Source: JADFRG01 sp036986135 (GTDB lineage Bacteria > Chloroflexota > Anaerolineae > Anaerolineales > E44-bin32). Taken from it: 20,420 nt of DNA. Location of the stretch: positions 1 through 20,420 of the forward strand of contig BTQZ01000046.1 of assembly GCA_036986135.1 (NCBI GenBank). Direction: 5' to 3'. This document shows positions 13,562 through 20,420 of this stretch, one piece after another (positions within the stretch are counted from its first letter, which is position 1; every line of letters begins with the position of its first letter). The position numbers and the translations under genes are program-made. Below the pieces are notes generated by a model. That model had not been told where the DNA came from. It did not search any database and saw only the letters and a program-made list of their open reading frames with translations.

Positions 13562-14059
13562 ATGGACCGAATCTGGGCGCCCTGGCGCATGGAATACATC
13601 GAAGGCCACTCCGACTCGTCCGAATGTCTGTTTTGCGAACTCCCCAATAGCGACGACAACCTGATTATGCATCGCGGTGTGGAGGCGTATGTGGTGCTTA
13701 ACCGCTACCCCTACACCAATGGCCATCTCATGGTGGTTCCCTATGCGCATGAGGCTTCTATCGAGAACTTGAAGGATTCGACTCTGTTGGAGATCATGAA
13801 CCTCTCCTCCCAGGCGGTCGCCGTCCTTAGGGCTACTTATGGGGCAACGGCGTTCAACCTGGGCGTCAACATTGGTAAGGCGGGCGGCGCAGGCGTCGTC
13901 AATCATGTGCATATGCACGTATTGCCGCGTTGGGCAGGCGACACCAATTTCATGGCCACCACCGCCGAGACGCGCGTGATTCCGGAGCGTCTCGAAGAGA
14001 CCTTTTCACGGCTGAAGGGCCATTGGATAGATCCGTCCGGCATAGAGGAGATCGACTAA
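13562..14059 (+). CDS. HIT-family nucleotide hydrolase or Ap4A phosphorylase-like protein
   Basis: 165 residues from the ATG at 13562; the family N-terminus DRIWAPWRMEYI begins right there, so the longer frame from 13484 is not used. The histidine triad is His115-x-His117-x-His119 in NHVHMHVLPRW. A Cys22-x-x-Cys25 pair (CLFCEL) resembles the zinc-binding cysteines of the actinobacterial-type diadenosine-tetraphosphate-acting HIT proteins. NLGVNIGKAGGAGVVNHVH is typical of that branch. Members hydrolyse or phosphorolyse dinucleoside polyphosphates or nucleotide adducts. It is the first gene of a + strand run; the thiolase start lies 11 nt after its stop. An unusual terminator-like hairpin precedes the start, suggesting control at the leader. 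Confidence 0.92.
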   Translation: MDRIWAPWRMEYIEGHSDSSECLFCELPNSDDNLIMHRGVEAYVVLNRYPYTNGHLMVVPYAHEASIENLKDSTLLEIMNLSSQAVAVLRATYGATAFNLGVNIGKAGGAGVVNHVHMHVLPRWAGDTNFMATTAETRVIPERLEETFSRLKGHWIDPSGIEEID

Positions 14060-14070
14060 GTGAGGGTAGC

Positions 14071-15282
14071 GTGAACGGCAGAGATCAAGCTCATGAACCC
14101 CTTATCCTCAGCGCGGTCCGCACCCCGATCGGGCGTTTTCAGGGCGAAGTCAGCAAGCTCAAGGCCACCGAACTCGGCGCGATTGTTGTGCGAGAGGCGG
14201 TTCGTCGGGCCGAGCTCGACCAACCCAAGCAGATCGATGAAGTGCTGATGGGAAATGTCATCAGCGCCGGGATCGGCCAAGCCCCCGCCCGGCAAGCCGC
14301 GATTGGCGCTGGCCTTCCACCCTCCGTTGGCGCAACCACCGTAAACAAAGTCTGCGGATCGGGCCTCAAGGCGGGGATGTGGGCCGCGCAAGCCATTAAG
14401 GCAGGCGACGCGGACCTGTTGGTCGCCGGTGGAATGGAAAATATGTCCCGCGCCCCTTACCTCGTGCGAAGTCGCGGGGGCGGACCGCGCTACGGTCACG
14501 AGAGCCTAGAAGATGCTTTGCTGCTGGACGGCCTGTGGGATCCGTTCGAGCATTGGACGATGGGCATGGCCGCGGAATTCATTGCCGACGAATATGAAGT
14601 CACGCGTGAAGCCATGGATCGCTGGGCGCTGGAAAGCCATCAAAAAGCAGTTGCCGCTATCGACAACCGGAAGTTTGAGGCTGAAATCGTGCCGCTGGAG
14701 ATCTCAGACGGGAAGCAAGGGCAGATAATCCTGACAGAAGATGAAGCACCCAGGCGCGATACATCGCTGGAGAAGCTGGCCGCTCTCAAACCTGCCTACC
14801 AGGATGACGGACGCGTTACGGCAGGAAATGCATCCGGATTGAACGACGGCGCCTCGGCGTTGGTCTTCGCCAGCCGTGAGCGGGCGGAGGAACTCGGGTT
14901 GAAGCCCATGGCGCGCGTCGTCGGATACGCGCAGGCAGCCGTGCCGCCGCGCGAAATGTTCATTGCGCCGGCGTTCGCGATACCGAAGCTGCTGCAGCGC
15001 GTAGATTGGACCCTGGGGGACGTCGATCTCATTGAATTAAACGAGGCCTTCGCCGCCCAGGTGCTGGCAGATGGCTATGCAATGAGCGAAGAAGGCTGGG
15101 ATTGGGAGAAAGTGAATGTAAACGGGGGAGCCATCGCCCTCGGTCACCCGCTTGGAGCCTCGGGGGCGCGGATCCTGACCACGCTGCTGTATGCCCTGCA
15201 GGATCGCGGCCTCTCAAAGGGCATTGCATCTCTCTGCCTTGGGGGAGGCGAAGCGGTGGCGATGGCGGTCGAATTAGCATAG
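14071..15282 (+). CDS. atoB: Acetyl-CoA C-acetyltransferase (thiolase)
   Basis: 403 residues, standard length for the thiolase II family, which condenses two acetyl-CoA to acetoacetyl-CoA or runs in reverse. The nucleophile is Cys95 in NKVCGSGLKAG. The second catalytic set is His359 in GGAIALGHPLGASG and Cys389 in CLGGGEA. NEAFAAQ, GGMENMSRAPYL and NASGLNDGASA are also typical. The GTG at 14071 is chosen because GAGG (14062-14065) stands 5 nt upstream and the product then starts a few residues before the conserved LILSAVRTPIGRF. The frame is open further upstream, but that part overlaps the HIT gene. It follows the HIT gene by 11 nt and precedes the hydroxybutyryl-CoA dehydrogenase by 63 bp, so they probably form one operon. 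A role in beta-oxidation, butyrate-type metabolism or polyhydroxyalkanoate precursor supply cannot be distinguished. Confidence 0.94.
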   Translation: MNGRDQAHEPLILSAVRTPIGRFQGEVSKLKATELGAIVVREAVRRAELDQPKQIDEVLMGNVISAGIGQAPARQAAIGAGLPPSVGATTVNKVCGSGLKAGMWAAQAIKAGDADLLVAGGMENMSRAPYLVRSRGGGPRYGHESLEDALLLDGLWDPFEHWTMGMAAEFIADEYEVTREAMDRWALESHQKAVAAIDNRKFEAEIVPLEISDGKQGQIILTEDEAPRRDTSLEKLAALKPAYQDDGRVTAGNASGLNDGASALVFASRERAEELGLKPMARVVGYAQAAVPPREMFIAPAFAIPKLLQRVDWTLGDVDLIELNEAFAAQVLADGYAMSEEGWDWEKVNVNGGAIALGHPLGASGARILTTLLYALQDRGLSKGIASLCLGGGEAVAMAVELA

Positions 15283-15345
15283 TCCGCCCATTATCCCTGC
15301 CACCACCACACGCAATATGATTCGAAAACTGGGGAGGATATCGAC

Positions 15346-16194
15346 ATGACTGTTGAGCGAATCGTCGTGATCGGCGCGGGAACCATGGGCAACGGGATCG
15401 CTCAGACTGCCGCCGTTTCAGGCTACCAGGTCACGATGACCGATGTGGACCAGGCAGCCCTGGAGCGCGGCAAGGCGGCGATTGAAAAGTCAGCTGCCAA
15501 GCTGGCGAGCAAGGGGATCCTGAACGAGAACCAGCTAATTGCCGCCAAGGAAATCCCTATCGCGGGGGATATCGCGCCCGCGGCTGATGCTGATCTTGTC
15601 ATTGAGGCCGCCACAGAGAACCCCGAGATCAAGCTTGCGCTTTTTGAGGAGCTCGATCGAGTGGCGCCCAAAGATGCCGTACTAGCGACCAACACCTCCT
15701 CGATCTCGATTACGCACATCGCAGGACACACTTCGCGCCCGGATCGGGTTATCGGAATGCACTTCTTTAACCCGGTCCCGCTCATGACCCTTCTCGAAGT
15801 TATCCGCGGCCTCGACACCTCGGACAGCACGCGTGACCTGGCCTTTGAGGTCGGGCGCCGGATGGGTAAAGAGCCGGTGGAGGCCAAGGATTCTCCGGGT
15901 TTCATTGCCAACCGCATCCTCTGCCCCATGATCAATGAAGCCATCTTCGCCCTGCAGGAAGGCCTGGGAACTGCCGAGGACATCGACACCATCATGGTAC
16001 TGGGCATGAGCCACCCGATTGGGCCGCTCGCCCTTGCGGATCTTATCGGCCTCGACGTAGTGCTTTATATCGTGGAAGTGCTGCATCGCGACTTCGGAGA
16101 CGATAAGTACCGCCCGGCGCGGCTTCTCAGGCAAATGGTCGACGCCGGCTACCTGGGCCGCAAGAGCGGCAAGGGTTTCTACGAGTACAACTAG
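15346..16194 (+). CDS. hbd: 3-hydroxybutyryl-CoA dehydrogenase
   Basis: 282 residues, the usual length of the stand-alone enzyme. It interconverts acetoacetyl-CoA and 3-hydroxybutyryl-CoA with NAD(P)H. The Rossmann fold starts with VIGAGTMGNGIAQ (8-20), followed by the Asp33 region MTDVD, which favours NAD(H). NTSSISIT (116-123) and GMHFFNPVPLMTLLEVI carry the catalytic His139 and Glu151, and Asn189 lies in PGFIANRIL. The C-terminal domain contains the dimer-forming DIDTIMVLGMSHPIGPLALADLIGLD. A strong GGGGAGG (15331-15337) is placed 8 nt before the ATG. It works directly after the thiolase gene. No clear terminator follows; only a weak ACAC-CCGC-GTGT hairpin with two T is seen near 16240-16253. 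Confidence 0.96.
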   Translation: MTVERIVVIGAGTMGNGIAQTAAVSGYQVTMTDVDQAALERGKAAIEKSAAKLASKGILNENQLIAAKEIPIAGDIAPAADADLVIEAATENPEIKLALFEELDRVAPKDAVLATNTSSISITHIAGHTSRPDRVIGMHFFNPVPLMTLLEVIRGLDTSDSTRDLAFEVGRRMGKEPVEAKDSPGFIANRILCPMINEAIFALQEGLGTAEDIDTIMVLGMSHPIGPLALADLIGLDVVLYIVEVLHRDFGDDKYRPARLLRQMVDAGYLGRKSGKGFYEYN

Positions 16195-16360
16195 GACACC
16201 TCCCCTCCTTTGCCTAGCTAACCCGCGCGGCGGAACTCCACACCCGCGTGTTTCATACAGTGGATGGCGCCGCAGCCAGGCTCTCAGCAAAATACTCAGG
16301 TAGTTTGGGAATTGTCAAGATATGGGCAGGCCGGTGGACATACCGATTCTCAATACTTGC

Positions 16361-16374
16361 TTGCTGATCAGCAA
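16361..16374. repeat. 14-bp perfect palindrome
   Basis: TTGCTGATCAGCAA is self-complementary over its full length. Its size and symmetry suit a dimeric regulator's operator, but no regulator gene is adjacent. Confidence 0.5.
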
Positions 16375-16532
16375 TTCACGTCTGTAGACCACCAAAAGTC
16401 TCATTAAACGCAAAGTTCACCATAGCAATTTCCAAGGCTCTCTAAACCCAGATAGGACACTTGGCCAGCATAAGATCCCACCAGGTGTCTGATGCACTAC
16501 CGTTCCTCATTTGACAGTATTTGGAATTGAGG

Positions 16533-16561
16533 GGTTGGCGCGGCTCGGATCCGCGTTGACC
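16533..16561 (+). other. Potential RNA stem-loop
   Basis: GGTTGGCGCGG (16533-16543) can pair as RNA with CCGCGTTGACC (16551-16561) over 11 positions: eight Watson-Crick and three G-U, with a 7-nt loop. There is no U-run, so it is not a terminator. The wobble pairs favour this strand as the folded one. Confidence 0.4.
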
Positions 16562-16691
16562 ACAGCCTGATATGCGACCGCGAATCAGCAGTAGTCATGG
16601 GCCAGCAATTCAACCGCGGCCGTTATGCGCGTTGCACCATTTCCGCCATAGCTAAGCCGGCGATTGTGAGACGCCTATTAGGGATAGGACT

Positions 16692-18503
16692 ATGAATCCT
16701 TTTCGGACGTTGCCCCTACAGACGTATTGGATCGGACTGACTATCGTCCTCAGTCTGACCGCTGCCTGCGGCGGTGCCAGACCCACAGCGATGCCCCGAC
16801 CGCCCACCGACGTTCCCAATCTATATCCAACACTGAATGGAACGGGAAATGTCACCCGCACCCTGCTGACCTACGACGACCTAATGAACGGTTTCGATGG
16901 CCTCTCCCCCATTGACGAAGCCGCCCTGGCCCTCCCCCAGGAGGGCGCGCCTCCCGAATACATCTTCGAAGGACGCCTGGAACTTTACGGTGAAGACGTT
17001 GTCGGCGGGATAACCGTGCTCCGGGGAGACCCTAATCAAGAGCCGGAAGTACCCCACTTGCCCGAGTTTGACTTCGAGTTCGTACAAAGCGACGACGGCT
17101 ACCTCATCCCTGTGCGGCGCGGTTTGATCATCACCGACCACCCTTACTGGAACTACATCCTGGGGCCGGGCCGCGTCTGGCAGGAGATCAACGATCGGGG
17201 TTATTCGCGTGCCTCGTTTCCCTTTGCGCTGGTCTGGAAAGGGTCCAACGCAATCCTCAATGGAACAATGACTTTTCTATTCGACGATGAAGGCATCTCT
17301 AAGGTCTGGTACCAGATCACGCAGGAGACCACGATCTCCTTCAGCGCGGATATGTGGGGCCTGCTGGACGCGGCCTACCAATCCGGTCCTGTGGCAGGCG
17401 CAGGCCAACTCAGGGAGGCCTTCGCCCATGAGTTGGAGGGACGTTTCCCTACTAAACCCATCGAGCAGCTGGCGCAGGATTACCCGGGCGTGGATGGCTC
17501 TGCTTTTGGACGCGGCGTCAGTCGGAATAACATGACCTGGTACGGCTTCGTGGTGGACGGGGTCAACTACGTCAGCGGCTGTCAGACCCGCTATGGCGAG
17601 TATCCCTACTGCGAATCCATGCGCGCCCCCTCCTACTCAACGGCCAAATCTGCTTTCGTCAGCGTGGCATTGATGCGGCTGGCGCAGATGTATGATCCCG
17701 CTGCGCCGGATCTGCTGATCGAAGACTACGTCCCCGAAGCGGCCGACAGTCCCGGCGATTGGAGCACCGTCAGCTTCGACCATGTGCTCGATATGGCAAC
17801 CGGCAACTACGAGTCGGCGGAATTCATGGTGGACGAGGAACACTGGGATACCGACCCGTTCTGGAACGAAGAATATTTCGCCGAAAGAATCGCGGCCGCC
17901 TTCAACTGGCCCCACAGCGCCGAACCTGGAACCCAATGGGTGTACCGGACTTTCGACACCTTCATCGTCACCCGCGGCCTGCAGAATTATCTCCAAAGCC
18001 AAGAAGGCCCCGATGCCGACATCTTTGAGTTCGTCGTTGAGGAGGTCTACCTCCCGATAAAAATGGGCCCGGGCGTCTTCACCACCCTGCGCACCAAAGA
18101 CGATAGCTGGCAGGGGCAGCCCTTGGGCGGCTATGGGATGTGGTGGATCCCCGACGACCTGGCGAAAATCGCCAACTTCCTGAACGCCGACGGCGGATCT
18201 ATTGACGGCAAACAACTTCTTAATCCGGAAATCTTGGCCAAGGCTCTGCAGCGTGACCCGGAAGACCGTGGCGTGGATCGAAACCGGAATGGGAAATACA
18301 ACAACGCTTTTTGGGCCGACCGCTATGTGGAATCCAAGGGCTTCGATTGTGAATTCTGGGTTCCCCAAATGCTGGGCTACAGCGGCATCGTCGTTGTGCT
18401 GATGCCCAACGGCACCAGCTACTACTACGCAAGCGATGGGCGTGAGTTCACCTGGGAGGCGGCGGTCAGAGAGGCGGATAAGATCATTCCGCACTGCCCA
18501 TGA
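16692..18503 (+). CDS. Probable lipoprotein serine hydrolase, beta-lactamase/PBP-like fold
   Basis: 603 residues. The N-terminus has basic residues, a hydrophobic stretch (13-22) and Leu-Thr-Ala-Ala-Cys26, an imperfect lipobox followed by a Pro/Thr linker, so export and lipid anchoring are likely. The C-terminal half is a class-C beta-lactamase-like serine hydrolase: Ser316-Thr-Ala-Lys319 gives the S-x-x-K motif (SYSTAKSAFVSVALMRL). Further on are the region around HSAEPGTQWVYRTFDTF, LGGYGMWWIPDDLAKIANFL, and a C-terminal MLGYSGIVVVLM in the place of the H/K-x-G motif. About 270 residues before this domain have no function I recognise. Family members include esterases, D-aminopeptidases and carboxypeptidases; substrate is unknown. 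The ATG at 16692 follows AGGGATAGGACT, a weak ribosome site. Confidence 0.85.
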   Translation: MNPFRTLPLQTYWIGLTIVLSLTAACGGARPTAMPRPPTDVPNLYPTLNGTGNVTRTLLTYDDLMNGFDGLSPIDEAALALPQEGAPPEYIFEGRLELYGEDVVGGITVLRGDPNQEPEVPHLPEFDFEFVQSDDGYLIPVRRGLIITDHPYWNYILGPGRVWQEINDRGYSRASFPFALVWKGSNAILNGTMTFLFDDEGISKVWYQITQETTISFSADMWGLLDAAYQSGPVAGAGQLREAFAHELEGRFPTKPIEQLAQDYPGVDGSAFGRGVSRNNMTWYGFVVDGVNYVSGCQTRYGEYPYCESMRAPSYSTAKSAFVSVALMRLAQMYDPAAPDLLIEDYVPEAADSPGDWSTVSFDHVLDMATGNYESAEFMVDEEHWDTDPFWNEEYFAERIAAAFNWPHSAEPGTQWVYRTFDTFIVTRGLQNYLQSQEGPDADIFEFVVEEVYLPIKMGPGVFTTLRTKDDSWQGQPLGGYGMWWIPDDLAKIANFLNADGGSIDGKQLLNPEILAKALQRDPEDRGVDRNRNGKYNNAFWADRYVESKGFDCEFWVPQMLGYSGIVVVLMPNGTSYYYASDGREFTWEAAVREADKIIPHCP

Positions 18504-18715
18504 GTCGCGGAGTTGAGTTGACAGGCTCGACTCTGTATTCTTCGGCAGCCTTGGGTACGACCCTTTTCAGGATAGCGGACAGAATACCTTGAGCGGAAAA
18601 ACTGGCTTGCTAGCAACGGCCGGATGGGGAACAGCAGCGAGATGGAATGCCAAGTTGCGATGAAGGCGCAGCGTGGTCGCGCTAATCTGGATTGACCAAA
18701 ACCAGGGAGGTGGTG

Positions 18716-19123
18716 ATGAATCAAACGATATATTCCGTTGATGAATTGGCTGACATGATTATCGCGATGGAATGCGCAGCACTCGATCGCTGGGGCAAGG
18801 GAGATCCCTCTGGGTTCCTTGAAATCTGCGCTCCGGACGTCGTGTATTTTGACCCCGCCCTTGAACGACGGATTGATGGCCGGGACGCATTAGACAAATA
18901 CTATGAAGTGATAAGGGGTAAAGTATCCTTCGAACGGTACGAGTTGTTGAATCCTCTCGTACAGCAAGTTGGTGATGCCGCCGTTCTCACATTCAATTAC
19001 GTCTCCTACGGCGGAGCGGAGGATGCGTATCGGTGGAACTGCACTGAAGTCTATCGGCGGTCCAACGAGAGTTGGGAGATCGTCCAGACGCACTGGTCCT
19101 ATACCTTGTCGGTGAGGGCATAG
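18716..19123 (+). CDS. NTF2/SnoaL-like small protein (DUF4440 type)
   Basis: 135 residues with the alternating helix and cone-shaped beta-sheet pattern of the NTF2-like fold: an N-terminal helix (IIAMECAALDRWGKGDPSGFLEI), then CAPDVVYFDPALERRIDGRDAL, and a C-terminal strand pair (WNCTEVYRRSNESWEIVQTHWSYT) where the calculation-of-function residues are not conserved enough to name a reaction. Such proteins act as small isomerases, hydrolases or binding proteins, often on steroid or polyketide-like ligands. The ATG at 18716 is chosen because AGGGAGG (18704-18710) stands 5 nt upstream; the TTG at 18692 lies before that site. No signal peptide, so cytoplasmic. It stands alone, with a gene-free spacer of 212 bp before it in which I see only an isolated TTGACA near 18517. 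Confidence 0.8.
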   Translation: MNQTIYSVDELADMIIAMECAALDRWGKGDPSGFLEICAPDVVYFDPALERRIDGRDALDKYYEVIRGKVSFERYELLNPLVQQVGDAAVLTFNYVSYGGAEDAYRWNCTEVYRRSNESWEIVQTHWSYTLSVRA

Positions 19124-19207
19124 AGGTGAACGCGTCTAATAGCAGAGCCCATCTCCCACTATCACTATACTCACAACCAAGGCCTTGAAACCCAGACTTG
19201 CGCCAAA

Positions 19208-19228
19208 TACGGATCGCGGGTATCCGTA
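19208..19228 (+). other. Short hairpin just before the lipoprotein start
   Basis: TACGGAT (19208-19214) and ATCCGTA (19222-19228) form a perfect 7-bp stem with a 7-nt loop, ending 4 nt before the ATG at 19233. It may influence translation initiation. A TATACT box (19166-19171) upstream could be a -10. Confidence 0.35.
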
Positions 19229-19232
19229 GGGC

Positions 19233-20420
19233 ATGAGATACAGACCACAGCGTCTCTGGGTCCCATTTGCGCTCGCAGGCCTATTTCTCGCGAGCTGCAA
19301 CTTTCCCACTCCCACCGCTGAGCCCCCAACGGAGGAGCCTGGCGCTGCCCAGGTAGAGCCTACGCTTGGATCCAGTGCGGTACCTGCAAGTCCGGCAGCT
19401 ACGGCGGAGGCTGCGGTCGCCTCATCGACTCCCGAACCTAAGAACCTGCGCATCGCCTATGCCGATGCTGGCAACCTCTGGGGGCTTGAAATCGGCTCCG
19501 CCCCAAGGCAGCTGACGGATGGTGGCGGCATCAGCGAAGTTCGACTCTCAGATGACGGGGAGATGATCGCTTACGCTATCCCCGGTGCCGAAGACACCTT
19601 CGAACTGCACAGCATCGGGTTTGATGGTAGCAACCCTCAGCTTCTAATGGATGCGGCTAGCTTCGACGCACTGTACCCGCTCGAAGGCATTGTCCACAAC
19701 ACGCCTTCGAGCCTGGACTTCCTTCCCGGATCCCACACCCTGCTGTTCAATACCCGAGCGGTGATGGTAGGGCCCGCTTCCCCAAAGAACAATGACCTGC
19801 TGGCGATCGATGTAGCGACAGGCCAGATCAGCCCCCTGCTCTCGCCAGGGGTAGGCGGCGATTTCACCGCCTCGCCGACCGGCGACCGAATCGCCATCGT
19901 CCGCCCGGGCAGCATCGGGTTCGTAAATGGGAACGGGGCGGACCTCCAACCAGAAGTGTTGACATTCTCCCCCGTGATCACCTACAGCGAGTACGGCTTC
20001 TATCCTATTCCGGTGTGGTCGGGTTCTTCGGTGCTCTTACCGGTCCCCCAGGAAGACCCCTTTTCCGCTGAAGAACGGGGCACGGTTTGGAGCATTAACG
20101 GTGAGCCCCAGGCGCTTGCGCGACCGGACGGCGATCTATTCGGCCCACAGGGTCAGCGGTCGATCGTTTCGCCGGATGGGTCTAAAGTGGCCTACTTTCG
20201 AGCTACCGATGCTGCCGGCGAGAGACAGCTCGTGATCCAGTGGTTGGACAGCGGAGAGCAGACCCTGTACGACACCGGTCCCATACAGTGGGGAGGCTGG
20301 GCGCCCGATTCAATTCGGATGGTCTATTCCAAGGGAACGGGATTGGATCTCTATTTGGGAGAACTCGGATCACCACCGGTGCCTTTAGGGTCGGGCACCG
20401 GGCTGCGCTGGGTCAATGCA
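19233..20420 (+). CDS. TolB-like beta-propeller lipoprotein (3' end outside window)
   Basis: The frame stays open for 396 codons to the window end. The ATG at 19233 is the first start after an in-frame TAG at 19227. The N-terminus is a lipoprotein signal: Arg-rich start, hydrophobic core, and lipobox L-A-S-Cys22. It is followed by a Pro/Thr/Glu/Ala-rich linker (about 23-68), and then repeats of the PD40/TolB type beginning with NLRIAYADAGNLWGLEIG, LSDDGEMIAYAI, LLFNTRAV, SPTGDRIAIV, SPDGSKVAYFRA and WAPDSIRMVYSKG. These recurring S-P-x-G-x-x-I-A-Y blades indicate a six- or seven-bladed propeller. The protein is expected to be anchored on the outer face of the membrane. The propeller probably mediates protein or ligand binding; no catalytic residues are visible. 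Function remains unassigned. Confidence 0.88.
   Translation, partial: MRYRPQRLWVPFALAGLFLASCNFPTPTAEPPTEEPGAAQVEPTLGSSAVPASPAATAEAAVASSTPEPKNLRIAYADAGNLWGLEIGSAPRQLTDGGGISEVRLSDDGEMIAYAIPGAEDTFELHSIGFDGSNPQLLMDAASFDALYPLEGIVHNTPSSLDFLPGSHTLLFNTRAVMVGPASPKNNDLLAIDVATGQISPLLSPGVGGDFTASPTGDRIAIVRPGSIGFVNGNGADLQPEVLTFSPVITYSEYGFYPIPVWSGSSVLLPVPQEDPFSAEERGTVWSINGEPQALARPDGDLFGPQGQRSIVSPDGSKVAYFRATDAAGERQLVIQWLDSGEQTLYDTGPIQWGGWAPDSIRMVYSKGTGLDLYLGELGSPPVPLGSGTGLRWVNA

Larger units (their letters stand above)
16195..16691. other. Gene-free stretch between hbd and the serine hydrolase
   Basis: About 500 bp with no supported gene on either strand. It contains a 14-bp perfect palindrome (16361-16374), an isolated TTGACA (16511-16516) without a matching -10, and a potential 11-bp RNA stem (16533-16561). 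It may hold the promoter of the following gene and degraded sequence. Confidence 0.6.

Noticed and set aside
13930..14070. Longer N-terminus for the thiolase starting inside the HIT gene
   Set aside because: The extra residues are translated from the HIT gene in another frame. The GTG at 14071 has a ribosome site and fits the family N-terminus.
16513..16600. tRNA gene around the CGCGG-CTCGGAT-CCGCG stem-loop
   Set aside because: The anticodon-like arm is present, but no acceptor stem, D arm or T-psi-C arm can be placed at the right distances.
16369..16612. 10-bp direct repeat CAGCAATTCA (16369-16378 and 16603-16612) as an attachment or duplication site
   Set aside because: A 10-bp match within 500 bp can arise by chance, and no integrase or transposase lies near.
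17637..18494. 285-codon - strand open frame antisense to the serine hydrolase
   Set aside because: It mirrors the codon structure of the real gene, with no domain, ribosome site or neighbours on its strand.

Overview
The window looks like part of a chromosome from a GC-rich, metagenome-type bacterium, most likely a member of the Chloroflexota (Anaerolineae-like). This is inferred from overall style and not proved: lipoproteins with Pro/Thr/Glu-rich linkers followed by a beta-propeller, LysM proteins with Gly-rich linkers, a very long soluble PAS/GAF histidine kinase, GTG and TTG starts, and short 18-bp GC-rich hairpin repeats. No rRNA, tRNA, CRISPR array, transposase or phage gene is visible. 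Most of the window is housekeeping DNA with accessory genes at the right-hand end.

Left block (1-2504, + strand): the C-terminal part of a LysM protein, a hairpin terminator, a NUDIX hydrolase of the ADP-ribose pyrophosphatase type, ribosomal protein L19 (rplS) and glutamate racemase (murI). An 18-bp tandem hairpin repeat lies between rplS and murI. A related 18-bp repeat lies in frame inside murI near its 3' end. I consider this the most interesting structure in the window.

Minus-strand block (2501-9759): in transcription order, a 1363-residue PAS/GAF sensor histidine kinase, a single-domain response regulator with its own terminator, then gyrA with its own promoter. The gyrA and murI stop codons lie on opposite strands of a single CTAG.

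Middle block: a membrane-anchored penicillin-amidase-family (S45) acylase (9866-12298, +) is divergent from the kinase. It converges on a birA plus small-membrane-protein pair (-) at a shared bidirectional terminator (12320-12353). birA may be leaderless. Divergent from birA is a + strand run of HIT hydrolase, acetyl-CoA acetyltransferase and 3-hydroxybutyryl-CoA dehydrogenase. The last two catalyse consecutive steps between acetyl-CoA, acetoacetyl-CoA and 3-hydroxybutyryl-CoA. A terminator-like hairpin sits directly in front of the HIT start codon.

Right block (16195-20420, + strand): a gene-free stretch of about 500 bp with a 14-bp palindrome and an 11-bp RNA stem, a probable lipoprotein serine hydrolase (beta-lactamase fold), an NTF2/SnoaL-like small protein, and the start of a TolB-like beta-propeller lipoprotein that runs off the end.

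I do not see an obvious new multi-gene system. The strongest unusual signals are the 18-bp repeat family shared between a spacer and a coding region, and several compact regulatory layouts (terminator-like leader, putative leaderless birA, overlapping convergent stops).
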